DNA from: Rhizobium sp. BK251
GTDB lineage: Bacteria > Pseudomonadota > Alphaproteobacteria > Rhizobiales > Rhizobiaceae
Reading direction: 5' to 3'
Assembly (NCBI RefSeq): GCF_004345245.1
Contig: NZ_SLUQ01000008.1
Location: 434,001-498,000, forward strand
DNA: 64,000 nucleotides
Within the stretch, counting starts at the first letter, position 1; each line of letters starts with the position of its first letter. Below, piece after piece: positions 32,251-39,819 of the stretch. Made by a program: the position numbers and the translations under genes. The notes below the pieces were generated by a model. That model ran no database searches. It had not been told where the DNA came from and saw nothing but the letters and a program-made list of their open reading frames with translations.

Positions 32251-33027
32251 ATGACAGACAACAATCCCGATATCCCGGCCCGGCGGCAACGTTCGCCATT
32301 GGCCTTCACGTTGATGGCCCTTTTTGCCGTCGTCGCCATCCTCGGTTTCGGTTCGCTTGGAACCTGGCAAATCAAACGGCTCCACTGGAAGCTCGACCTG
32401 ATCGCGCGCGTCGAGGCAAGGGTCCATGCAGACCCCGTCGCCGCCCCGGGCCCGGCCGAATGGGCCGGCATGAACGTCGCGGCCGACGAATATCGCCGCG
32501 TTACGGTCACCGGTACGCTCCTCAACGACCGCGAAGTGCAGGTCTATGCCGCGACCAGCCTCGGCGCGGGCTACTGGGTGCTGACGCCGCTCAAGACGAC
32601 GGAAGGCTGGACCGTTCTCGTCAACCGCGGCTTCGTGCCGACCGACAAACGCGATCCCAAGAGCCGGCCGCAAGGCGAGATCTCGGGTCCGGTCACGGTG
32701 ACGGGTCTGTTGCGGCCGACCGAGCCCGGCGGCGGGTTCCTCAGATCAAACGATCCGGCGGCAGAGCGCTGGTATTCGCGCGATGTCGCAGCGATTGCGG
32801 CAACGCGCCAGCTGACCGACGTGGCTCCCTACTTCATTGATGCGGATGCGACCGCCAACCCGGGCGGGTTGCCGGTCGGCGGGCTGACGCAGCTCGTCTT
32901 CCCCAACAACCATCTCGTCTACGCGATCACATGGTACGTGCTGGCGCTGATGGGATTCGGGATGCTCGTCTATCTCGTCAGGACGGAAATGTCGGGCCGG
33001 CACCGGAGCGGACCGCGCGGGAAGTGA
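32251..33027 (+). CDS. SURF1-family oxidase assembly protein
   Basis: A 258-residue membrane protein with one helix at each end (about 20-40 and 220-243) and a periplasmic beta domain between, the SURF1/Shy1 pattern. Conserved pieces are LGTWQIKRLHWKLDLI, GTLLNDREVQVYA, YWVLTPLKT and VNRGFVP, and NNHLVYAITWYVLALMGF in the last helix. SURF1 helps insert haem into haem-copper oxidases. The ATG at 32251 is preceded by GAGATAAGA; the frame is open far upstream but overlaps cyoD there. It closes the cyo operon, where cyoE (haem o synthase) would often be found. Confidence 0.92.
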   Translation: MTDNNPDIPARRQRSPLAFTLMALFAVVAILGFGSLGTWQIKRLHWKLDLIARVEARVHADPVAAPGPAEWAGMNVAADEYRRVTVTGTLLNDREVQVYAATSLGAGYWVLTPLKTTEGWTVLVNRGFVPTDKRDPKSRPQGEISGPVTVTGLLRPTEPGGGFLRSNDPAAERWYSRDVAAIAATRQLTDVAPYFIDADATANPGGLPVGGLTQLVFPNNHLVYAITWYVLALMGFGMLVYLVRTEMSGRHRSGPRGK

Positions 33028-33050
33028 GCCGGAGTGCTGCGGCAGCCGGC

Positions 33051-33713
33051 TCAATCGTCGCTGTAGCGCTGTTCCCGCCACGGATCGCCAAACATGTGAT
33101 AGCCGTTCTTCTCCCAGAAGCCGGCCCTGTCGGCCGGAATCAGGTCGATGCGGCTCAGCCATTTGGCACTCTTCCAGAAATAGAGATGCGGCACGACGAG
33201 GCGCATCGGCCCGCCGTGCTCACGCGTGAGCGGCAGGCCCTCCCAGGCGGTCGCGAGTATCGCGTCCTCGGCGGCGAAATCGGCAAGCGGCAGATTGGTC
33301 GTGTAGCCGTCATAGCTCGTGAGCATCACGTAATGCGCTTCCGGCTTCGGCATGGCGAGATCCAGCAGGTCACGCACGGCAACGCCCTCCCACCGGTTGT
33401 CGTATCGCGACCAGGTCGTCACGCAATGGATATCGGTCAGCCTCTTGCTCTGCTGAAGGGCCTTGAAGGCCGTCCATGAAAGGTCGAGCGGGGTCTCGAC
33501 CAGCCCGCGGACTTCCAGCCGCCAACTCTCCAGGGCGATGACCGGCTGCTGGCCGAGATCGAGCACCGGCCAGTTCTTCACCAGATGCTGGCCCGGCGGC
33601 AGGCGTTCCGCTTCCGGCCGGCTGATGCGCCCGGTCAGAAATTTCCCCTCCGCCGCCCAGCGGCGCTTGGAGAGGGTAAGCTTGCTATCGGGTGTGGCGG
33701 GCTCGTCGGTCAT
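33051..33713 (-). CDS. Sulfite oxidase-like molybdopterin oxidoreductase
   Basis: A 220-residue protein of the MsrP/YedY-like branch of the sulfite-oxidase family. The molybdenum-ligating cysteine is in DIHCVTTWSRYDNRWEGVAV, and GYTTNLPLADF, GGPMRLVVPHLYFWKSAKWL and the terminal YHMFGDPWREQRY are typical. It lacks a twin-arginine signal peptide and is shorter than MsrP, so it is probably cytoplasmic. No MsrQ-like haem partner is adjacent. The ATG at 33713 (MTDEPATPDSKLTL) fits the family start; the frame continues to 33896 without support. Convergent with the SURF1 gene. Confidence 0.85.
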   Translation of the reverse strand: MTDEPATPDSKLTLSKRRWAAEGKFLTGRISRPEAERLPPGQHLVKNWPVLDLGQQPVIALESWRLEVRGLVETPLDLSWTAFKALQQSKRLTDIHCVTTWSRYDNRWEGVAVRDLLDLAMPKPEAHYVMLTSYDGYTTNLPLADFAAEDAILATAWEGLPLTREHGGPMRLVVPHLYFWKSAKWLSRIDLIPADRAGFWEKNGYHMFGDPWREQRYSDD

Positions 33714-33888
33714 CGGGGTTCTCGCCTTTGGGAGGGTCGCGGAAGTTGGGCATGGCGGAGCGGCGCATGTCAAGCCAACGAGCCTTCGGCCGGCTTCACC
33801 AGTTTTCAACTCTTCGAATGCCGCCTCTCCGCACCCGCCATCGCCGGGCAAGAGCATCGCCCGCAAGCAGGTCTTGGAAATCGGATGG

Positions 33889-35790
33889 TTGCTCATTAAG
33901 CTTTGGCCGTGTGGCCTACCGAGGAGGGGTGGCCGACGAAGGCAGGAGGAGTTCGGACTGTTCGCGAAATACCGTTTGCTGCTGGCATTCTGCCTGCTGC
34001 CGCTTGTGGCCGCGACGCTCTTCTTCTACGGCGGCGCCTTTGCGACGCGCAGCTACATGAGCGAGGCCGCTTCCCAGGCGGGTACGGCGCTGAGGCTTGC
34101 CGTATCGGCGCTCAGCGGTCACCTCAGTCGGTATGAGGCGTTGCCGGCGCTGATCGCCGACCATGACGACATCAAGGAACTGGTGAGCTTTCCGGAGGAT
34201 GCGAGACTTCGGGATGCGGCCAATCTTTACCTCAAGGAGATCAATGGCCTCCTCAAATCCTCCGACATCTACGTCATGAAGCCGAACGGCGAGACGATCG
34301 CGGCGAGCAACTACGACGGTCCGGCCAGCTTCGTCGGCCAGAACTTCAGCTATCGGCCATATTTCCAGGATGCGGTGGAAGGGCGGCAAGCGCGGTTCTA
34401 TGCGCTCGGCACCACCTCGCTGAAGCGCGGCTACTATTTTTCCTCGCCGATCCTCGTTGAGGGAGCTGTCCGCGGCGTCATCGTCTTCAAGGTCGACATC
34501 GACATGATCGAAGCTTCCTGGGGCGGTGGCGAGTACCGGATCTTCGTCTGCGATCCGGAGGGCATCATCTTCATGAGCGGCAATCCGGAATGGCTCTACG
34601 GCGCGCTTCTGCCCCTGACGCCCGATCGCGTCGCGCGGACGGCCGCCTCTCGCCGCTATGCCAATGCCGACCTGGTGGAACTGCCGGTGGAGCGCAGCCG
34701 CTTCGAAGACCATGAGCTGATGACCATCCCCGAGGGTAGTTCGCAGCGCGAATATCTGGTGCTTTCCCACTACATGCCGGAAGAGGACTGGACCGTGAAC
34801 GTGCTTATGGAGACGAGCTCGTTGCGCACGCAGGCGCATACGGCACTTGCCGCCGTGTTCCTGTTCCTCTGCATCGGCGGGCTCGGGCTCGCCGTCCTCA
34901 GACAGCGGCGCATGCGGCTCAACGAACGCATGCTCCTGCAGGTCGAGGCGCGCAACGAGCTGGAGCGGCGTGTCGAGGAAAGGACCGCCGATCTTGCCCG
35001 CGTCAACAGCCGCATCGAGGAAGAAATCGCCGAACGCAGGCTGACGGAGCAGCAACTGCGCCAGACGCAGGCCGACCTCATCCAGGCCGGCAAGCTTGCC
35101 GGGCTCGGGCAGATGTCGGCGGCGCTCTCTCATGAATTCAACCAGCCGCTTGCCGCCGCCAAGACCTATACCGACAGTGCCTCGGTGCTGCTCGACCGAG
35201 GGCGGGTGGATGATGCGAAGGACAACATCTCGAGGATTGGCGGGCTCATCGACCGCATGGCCTCGATCAGCAAGCATTTGCGCAATTTTGCGCGCAAGCC
35301 GAACGAGAAGCTCGGTCCCGTTCCGCTCGACGAGGCGATGCGCGACACGCTGGAGATCGTGGCCTGGCGGCTAAAGGCGGCGGAAGCCGACCTGCAGCTC
35401 CACCTCGGGCAGAGGCCACCGGTCGTGCGTGCCGGTTCGGTGCGCCTCCAACAGGTGCTGGTCAACGTGATTTCCAACGCTGCCGATGCAGTCGAGGGGC
35501 TGGAGGACCGACGTATCGAGATCACGGCTTCGGAGGAGGGCCGCAAGGTGGTGCTGACGGTGCGCGATCATGGGCCTGGCGTTCCGGCGGCGATTTCGGA
35601 GCGCATCTTCGATCCGTTCTTCACCACCAAGGGGGTCGGCAAGGGGCTCGGCCTCGGGCTTTCAATCTCCTACAACATCGTCAAGGATTTCGGCGGCAGC
35701 CTGACGGCAGGCAACCATCCGGAAGGCGGCGCGATCTTCCGCATCGAGCTTCAATCGGCGGCGGGAATGATGCCGGAGGCAGCCGAATGA
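33889..35790 (+). CDS. dctB: C4-dicarboxylate-type sensor histidine kinase
   Basis: DctB senses dicarboxylates in the periplasm and phosphorylates DctD. The order is a first membrane helix (LLLAFCLLPLVAATLFFYGG), a double-PAS (dCache) sensor with GYYFSSPILV, a second helix (ALAAVFLFLCIGGLGLAVL), a coiled coil (ERRVEERTADLARVNSRIEE), the phosphorylated His in SHEFNQPLAAAKTY near residue 415, and the ATPase boxes N (VNVISNAADAVEG), G1 (DHGPGVP) and G2 (GKGLGLGLSISYN). No ATG or GTG precedes helix 1 at a sensible place. TTG at 33889 is formally possible, but a CTG at 33958 has GGAGGAG six bases upstream. Overlaps dctD by four bases. Confidence 0.88.
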   Translation: MLIKLWPCGLPRRGGRRRQEEFGLFAKYRLLLAFCLLPLVAATLFFYGGAFATRSYMSEAASQAGTALRLAVSALSGHLSRYEALPALIADHDDIKELVSFPEDARLRDAANLYLKEINGLLKSSDIYVMKPNGETIAASNYDGPASFVGQNFSYRPYFQDAVEGRQARFYALGTTSLKRGYYFSSPILVEGAVRGVIVFKVDIDMIEASWGGGEYRIFVCDPEGIIFMSGNPEWLYGALLPLTPDRVARTAASRRYANADLVELPVERSRFEDHELMTIPEGSSQREYLVLSHYMPEEDWTVNVLMETSSLRTQAHTALAAVFLFLCIGGLGLAVLRQRRMRLNERMLLQVEARNELERRVEERTADLARVNSRIEEEIAERRLTEQQLRQTQADLIQAGKLAGLGQMSAALSHEFNQPLAAAKTYTDSASVLLDRGRVDDAKDNISRIGGLIDRMASISKHLRNFARKPNEKLGPVPLDEAMRDTLEIVAWRLKAAEADLQLHLGQRPPVVRAGSVRLQQVLVNVISNAADAVEGLEDRRIEITASEEGRKVVLTVRDHGPGVPAAISERIFDPFFTTKGVGKGLGLGLSISYNIVKDFGGSLTAGNHPEGGAIFRIELQSAAGMMPEAAE

Positions 35791-37118
35791 ACGAGCAGAA
35801 GATTCTTCTGATCGACGACGAGGAGGAACTGCGCCGCTCGACGGCGCAGGCGCTGGAGCTTTCCGGTTTCAATGTTGAGACGTTTTCGAACGCCGACCAC
35901 GTGCTGGAACTGATCGGCTACAGTTTCCCCGGCGTCGTCGTCAGTGACATCCGCATGCCGGGCATGGACGGCATGACGCTGATGCAGAAAATCCGCGAGA
36001 TCGACAGCGAAGTCCCTGTCATCCTCGTGACCGGCCATGGCGACGTCCAGCTTGCCGTCAAGGCGATGCGCGAGGGCGCTTATGATTTCATCGAGAAGCC
36101 CTTCACGCCGCAGATGCTGGCGGGGGTCATCCGCCGCGCGCTGGAGCGCCGCAGCCTCGTCCTGGAAAATCGCCTCCTGAAGGCCGTTGCCGGCAAGCGT
36201 GACGACATCGAGGCGCGGCTGCCGGGGCGCACCCAGGTGATGGTCGACCTGCGATACCGCATCCGCGCGATCGGGGCGAGCGATGCGGATACCCTCATCG
36301 TCGGGGATACCGGCAGCGGCAAGGAGGTCGTGGCGCGGGCGCTCCACGACATCAGCGCCCGCGCGAGCCGGCCCTTCATCGCCATCAACTGCGCGGCACT
36401 TCCGGCCAACCTCATCGAGAGCGAGCTTTTCGGCCATGAGGCAGGCGCCTTTCCCGGTGCCGTCAGGCCGCGCTACGGCAAATTCGAACATGGGCGCGGC
36501 GGCACGATCCTGCTCGACGAGATCGGCTCCATGCCCGTCGACCTGCAGGCGAAATTCCTCCGCGTGCTGCAGGAGCGCGTGATCACGCGGCTAGGGTCAA
36601 ACGAGGTCGTGCCGCTCGACGTGCGGGTCATCGCGACCAGCAAGGTCGACCTGGAGGCGGAGGTGGCGGCGGGTCGCTTCCGCGCCGATCTGCTCTACCG
36701 TCTGAATGTAGCGACCATTCACGTGCCGTCGCTTTCCCAGCGGCGGGCGGACGTCCCCCTTCTTTTCCTTCATCTCGCGCGCGAAGCGGCCGCGCGCTAT
36801 GGCCGCGACGAGATGGTCGTGCCGCCTGATGTGATCTCAGACGTTGCCCAGCGCGACTGGCCGGGAAATGTGCGGGAACTGCGCAATGCCGCCGACAGGT
36901 TGGTGCTCGGCCTGGACGGCGGGGGCCGACAGGCGGAAGCCGCGGGGCTTGCCGAGCGCGTTGCCGAGTTCGAACGCGGCGTGATCGCCAGCGCGCTGGT
37001 CGCCCATGGGGGCAGCCTCAGGCCGGTCTATGAATCGCTCGGAATCTCGCGGAAGACCCTTTATGAGAAGATGCAGAAATACGGGCTCGACAAGCGGATC
37101 CTGCTTACCGAGAACTAG
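35787..37118 (+). CDS. dctD: Sigma-54-dependent response regulator
   Basis: DctD activates sigma-54 promoters when phosphorylated. The 443-residue protein has a receiver domain (Asp 54 in VVSDIRMPGMDG), an AAA+ domain with Walker A GDTGSGKE near 172 and Walker B GGTILLDEIGS, and a Fis-type helix-turn-helix at the end (PVYESLGISRKTLYEKMQKY). The loop that touches sigma-54, normally GAFTGA, reads GAFPGA (near 220), with proline instead of the key threonine. Start overlaps the dctB stop (ATGA). With no dctA in the window, the likely targets are the nearby tct genes or a distant carrier. Confidence 0.9.
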   Translation: MNEQKILLIDDEEELRRSTAQALELSGFNVETFSNADHVLELIGYSFPGVVVSDIRMPGMDGMTLMQKIREIDSEVPVILVTGHGDVQLAVKAMREGAYDFIEKPFTPQMLAGVIRRALERRSLVLENRLLKAVAGKRDDIEARLPGRTQVMVDLRYRIRAIGASDADTLIVGDTGSGKEVVARALHDISARASRPFIAINCAALPANLIESELFGHEAGAFPGAVRPRYGKFEHGRGGTILLDEIGSMPVDLQAKFLRVLQERVITRLGSNEVVPLDVRVIATSKVDLEAEVAAGRFRADLLYRLNVATIHVPSLSQRRADVPLLFLHLAREAAARYGRDEMVVPPDVISDVAQRDWPGNVRELRNAADRLVLGLDGGGRQAEAAGLAERVAEFERGVIASALVAHGGSLRPVYESLGISRKTLYEKMQKYGLDKRILLTEN

Positions 37119-37165
37119 TCCCTTCGAGAATGCGCATGCGACCCGACTTTTCAGGGGGCGGAGGA

Positions 37166-37861
37166 ATGTCGAAGAAGCGCATCATGGCCCTGACGCCCGA
37201 ACTCGTGAGGCTTTGCCATCGGGACGAGCCGAAAAGTGAGCCCGATCCGAGGTTCACGCCGCTGACGGACGCCGACTACCAGCAACTCTCGGAGCGACTT
37301 GCAGCCAGCGGGGGCGGCGACGATCTTTGGGTCTTTGCTTACGGATCGCTGATCTGGCGGCCGGCATTCGAGGCGGAGGAGAGACGGCGGATGACGGCAT
37401 ATGGCTGGCATCGCTCCTTCTGCATCGAGTTGCAGGAGTGGCGGGGAACACCATCGCAGCCCGGACTGATGATGGCGCTCGAGCGTGGCGGGGTATGCGA
37501 CGGCGTTGCCTATCGCTTGCCGAAAGGCGATCGCCGGGCGCAGATCGAGCGCCTCCTGCGCCGAGAGTTATCGGAACATGAATTTGTTCCCGCGGTGCGC
37601 TGGATACCAGTGCAGGGGACGAGCGGTAGCTGCGAAGTCCTGAGCTTTTGGGTGGGACCGACGGGGCAGGGCATATCGCTTCGGCAGCCACTCGAGACCG
37701 TCGCCTGGATCATCGCCCGCGCCTGCGGCCATGCAGGCTCCTGCGCCGAATATCTCTATAACACCGTGCTCCATCTCGAGGAGTTCGGAATACGCGACCG
37801 CAATCTCTGGCGATTGCAGCAACTGGTGGCGGACGAGATCCGCCTGCTTTATCCGCATTGA
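37166..37861 (+). CDS. ChaC-like gamma-glutamylcyclotransferase
   Basis: A 231-residue protein of the ChaC family, which splits gamma-glutamyl bonds of glutathione or related peptides to 5-oxoproline. The substrate loop FAYGSLIWRP is intact near residue 64, and LRRELSEHEF contains the conserved acidic residue expected to be catalytic. GHAGSCAEYLYNTVLHLEEF and GIRDRNLWRLQQLV are typical of the C-terminal part. The ATG at 37166 is chosen over 37130 because AGGGGGCGGAGGA lies just before it. It follows dctD by 47 bases and could be cotranscribed. The palindrome at 37928 lies after it. Confidence 0.88.
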   Translation: MSKKRIMALTPELVRLCHRDEPKSEPDPRFTPLTDADYQQLSERLAASGGGDDLWVFAYGSLIWRPAFEAEERRRMTAYGWHRSFCIELQEWRGTPSQPGLMMALERGGVCDGVAYRLPKGDRRAQIERLLRRELSEHEFVPAVRWIPVQGTSGSCEVLSFWVGPTGQGISLRQPLETVAWIIARACGHAGSCAEYLYNTVLHLEEFGIRDRNLWRLQQLVADEIRLLYPH

Positions 37862-37927
37862 GACCGCCCCCAGAGGATGCAAATCCCGGCAATGCCCTGG
37901 CGATTGTTTGCGACGCCCTTTCAAGTA

Positions 37928-37971
37928 ACGACCCATGCGATGGGTGGATTTCCACCCATCGCATGGGTCGT
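37928..37971. repeat. 44-bp perfect palindrome between chaC-like gene and tctC
   Basis: A 21-bp stem with only TT between the arms: the arms start ACGACCCATGCGATGGGTGG and end with its complement. It is built of two copies of a smaller inverted repeat, ACCCAT-N3-ATGGGT, at 37931-37945 and 37954-37968, 23 bp apart centre to centre. TTGTTT follows on the plus strand. It may be a strong terminator of the dctBD-chaC unit, or a double operator for the tct operon. A second, imperfect hairpin (CCAATTCGACC with GGTCGAAATTGG) lies at about 37978-38017. Confidence 0.85.
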
Positions 37972-38136
37972 TTGTTTCCAATTCGACCCATGCTGCGCCG
38001 CACAGGTCGAAATTGGGCGCCGCATTTCCCTGATCGAGATTGCGGGCTTCATTTGCAGGGCAGCAAATGGGCCGTCCTGGGGGCCGGCGTGGAGGATGCG
38101 CCGGCGGGATACGGATTTTGTCAGGGAGGACAAAAG

Positions 38137-39120
38137 ATGAAAATTCTGAAGGCCATGCTCGGCATGACCGCGGCCGTTGCAGTCTCGCTTTTCGCCAATG
38201 CCAGCTCGGCACAAACCTATCCCGAGCGGACGATCACCATGGTCGTACCGTTTGCTGCGGGCGGACCGACGGATACGGTCGCGCGTCTCGTTGCTGAATC
38301 CATGTCGAAGGATCTCGGCCAGCAGATCGTGGTGGAAAATGTCGGCGGTGCGGGCGGTACGCTCGGCGCCGGTCGTGTTGCATCCGCCGATGCCGATGGC
38401 TACACGATCCTGCTTCACCATATCGGCATGGCGACGAGCGCCACGCTCTACCGCAAGCTCGCCTACGACACCCTGAACGACTTCGACTATGTCGGCCTCG
38501 TCACCGACGTTCCCATGACGATCGTCGCGCGCAAGGACTTTGGGCCGACCGACCTGAAGAGCCTCGTGGAATATGTGAAGGCGAATAGCGACAAGGTGAC
38601 GGTTGCCAATGCCGGCATCGGCGCTGCCTCGCATCTCTGCGGCATGATGTTCATGAGCGCCATCCAGACACCGCTGACGACGGTCCCCTACAAGGGCACC
38701 GGTCCGGCGATGACCGACCTTCTAGGCGGCCAGGTCGACATCATGTGCGACCAGACGACCAACACGACGAAGCAGATCCAGGGCGGCACGATCAAGGCCT
38801 ATGCCGTGACCTCGCCGCAGCGTCTCGACGTGCTGAAGGACATACCGACCGCGGAAGAAGCAGGGTTGCCGGGCTTCCAGGTGGGCATCTGGCACGGCAT
38901 CTACGTGCCGAAGGGCACGCCGGCTGAGGTTACCGACCGCCTGTCGAAGTCGCTGCAGGTCGCGCTCAAGGACCCGAACGTCGCCGCACGCTTCGCCGAG
39001 CTCGGCACGGTTCCGTCCTCGGATGCCGACGCAACGCCTGCCGCGCTTAAGGCCAAGCTCGAAGGCGAGATCGTGCGCTGGAAGCCGATCATCGAGGCCG
39101 CTGGCGAATATGCGGACTGA
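38137..39120 (+). CDS. tctC: Tripartite tricarboxylate transporter substrate-binding protein
   Basis: A 327-residue periplasmic protein of the Bug/TctC family that binds a carboxylate and hands it to TctAB. The signal peptide MKILKAMLGMTAAVAVSLFA ends near ASSAQ (residue 25). Family landmarks are YPERTITMVVPFAAGGPTDT, VVENVGGAGGTLGAGRVA and the LPGFQVGIWHGIYVPKGTP region. The ATG at 38137 has AGGGAGGA upstream. Ligand pocket residues cannot fix the substrate: citrate, tricarballylate, phthalate-like and other acids are all known for the family. A GC hairpin after the gene probably keeps its mRNA more abundant than tctBA. Confidence 0.93.
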   Translation: MKILKAMLGMTAAVAVSLFANASSAQTYPERTITMVVPFAAGGPTDTVARLVAESMSKDLGQQIVVENVGGAGGTLGAGRVASADADGYTILLHHIGMATSATLYRKLAYDTLNDFDYVGLVTDVPMTIVARKDFGPTDLKSLVEYVKANSDKVTVANAGIGAASHLCGMMFMSAIQTPLTTVPYKGTGPAMTDLLGGQVDIMCDQTTNTTKQIQGGTIKAYAVTSPQRLDVLKDIPTAEEAGLPGFQVGIWHGIYVPKGTPAEVTDRLSKSLQVALKDPNVAARFAELGTVPSSDADATPAALKAKLEGEIVRWKPIIEAAGEYAD

Positions 39121-39138
39121 TCTTGCGATCGGTTGACG

Positions 39139-39161
39139 GAGGGGGCGTTCGCTGCCCCCTC
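39139..39161 (+). other. Intercistronic hairpin between tctC and tctB
   Basis: GAGGGGGC pairs with GCCCCCTC over a seven-base loop, without a T run. Such hairpins after a binding-protein gene often protect the upstream mRNA from decay; that role is inferred. Confidence 0.55.
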
Positions 39162-39348
39162 TGCGCCCTCTCCCTGAGCGGCGAGGGATGTGCCGGTTTA
39201 TTCGCTCCGCGCGCTTGCGCGCCAGCTGCGCCCGTCGGGTGTAGGATGGCGGCGCCGGCCGTCTCCTGTTCTGCGAGGCGAATGCGGCGGAGTGGATGAG
39301 AGGCATTGTTTCAGCGGAACGCGAACCATTTCCAATTCAGGAGACAGC

Positions 39349-39810
39349 ATGAAATCCGTTTCCTTCGATACGACCAACGCGCTCTGCGGAGCGCTTCTTA
39401 CGGGCACTGGCCTGTTCTTCGGCTTTCAGTCGCTCAGCCTTGAGACCGGCACCGCCCTGCGCATGGGCCCGGGATATTTTCCACTGGTGCTGTCCGCGGT
39501 GCTCGCGCTGCTCGGTCTCGTCATTCTCGTCCAGTCGTTCCGCGTGGAGGGCGAGCCGATCGGGCCGATTGCCTGGCGCGGCGCGCTGTTCATCCTGCCG
39601 GCACCGATCTTCTTCGGCCTTACGGTGCGCGGCCTCGGCTTCGTGCCGTCGATCTTCCTGACAGCGCTGATCGCCTGCTTCGCCTCGCAAAGAATGGGAG
39701 TGCTGCCGGCGCTCCTCCTTTCCGTGCTGCTCACGATCTTCTCGGTCGCGGTCTTCAGTTATGGCCTCGGCCTGCCTTTCGAGCGCTTCGGCCCGTGGAC
39801 CAGGTTCTAG
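39349..39810 (+). CDS. tctB: Tripartite tricarboxylate transporter small membrane subunit
   Basis: A 153-residue protein with four membrane helices (TNALCGALLTGTGLFFGFQS, YFPLVLSAVLALLGLVILVQ, a third near 75-100 and a last near 115-140). MGPGYFPLVL is the usual TctB signature after helix 1. The ATG at 39349 follows CAGGAGA. It lies nine bases before tctA, forming the membrane complex with it. Confidence 0.92.
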   Translation: MKSVSFDTTNALCGALLTGTGLFFGFQSLSLETGTALRMGPGYFPLVLSAVLALLGLVILVQSFRVEGEPIGPIAWRGALFILPAPIFFGLTVRGLGFVPSIFLTALIACFASQRMGVLPALLLSVLLTIFSVAVFSYGLGLPFERFGPWTRF

Positions 39811-39819
39811 GAGCGCGCC

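Noticed and set aside
37898..37911. Sigma-54 promoter before tctC (TGG ... TTTGC)
   Set aside because: The GG and GC elements are 9 bases apart instead of 10, and the hexamers are otherwise poor matches.
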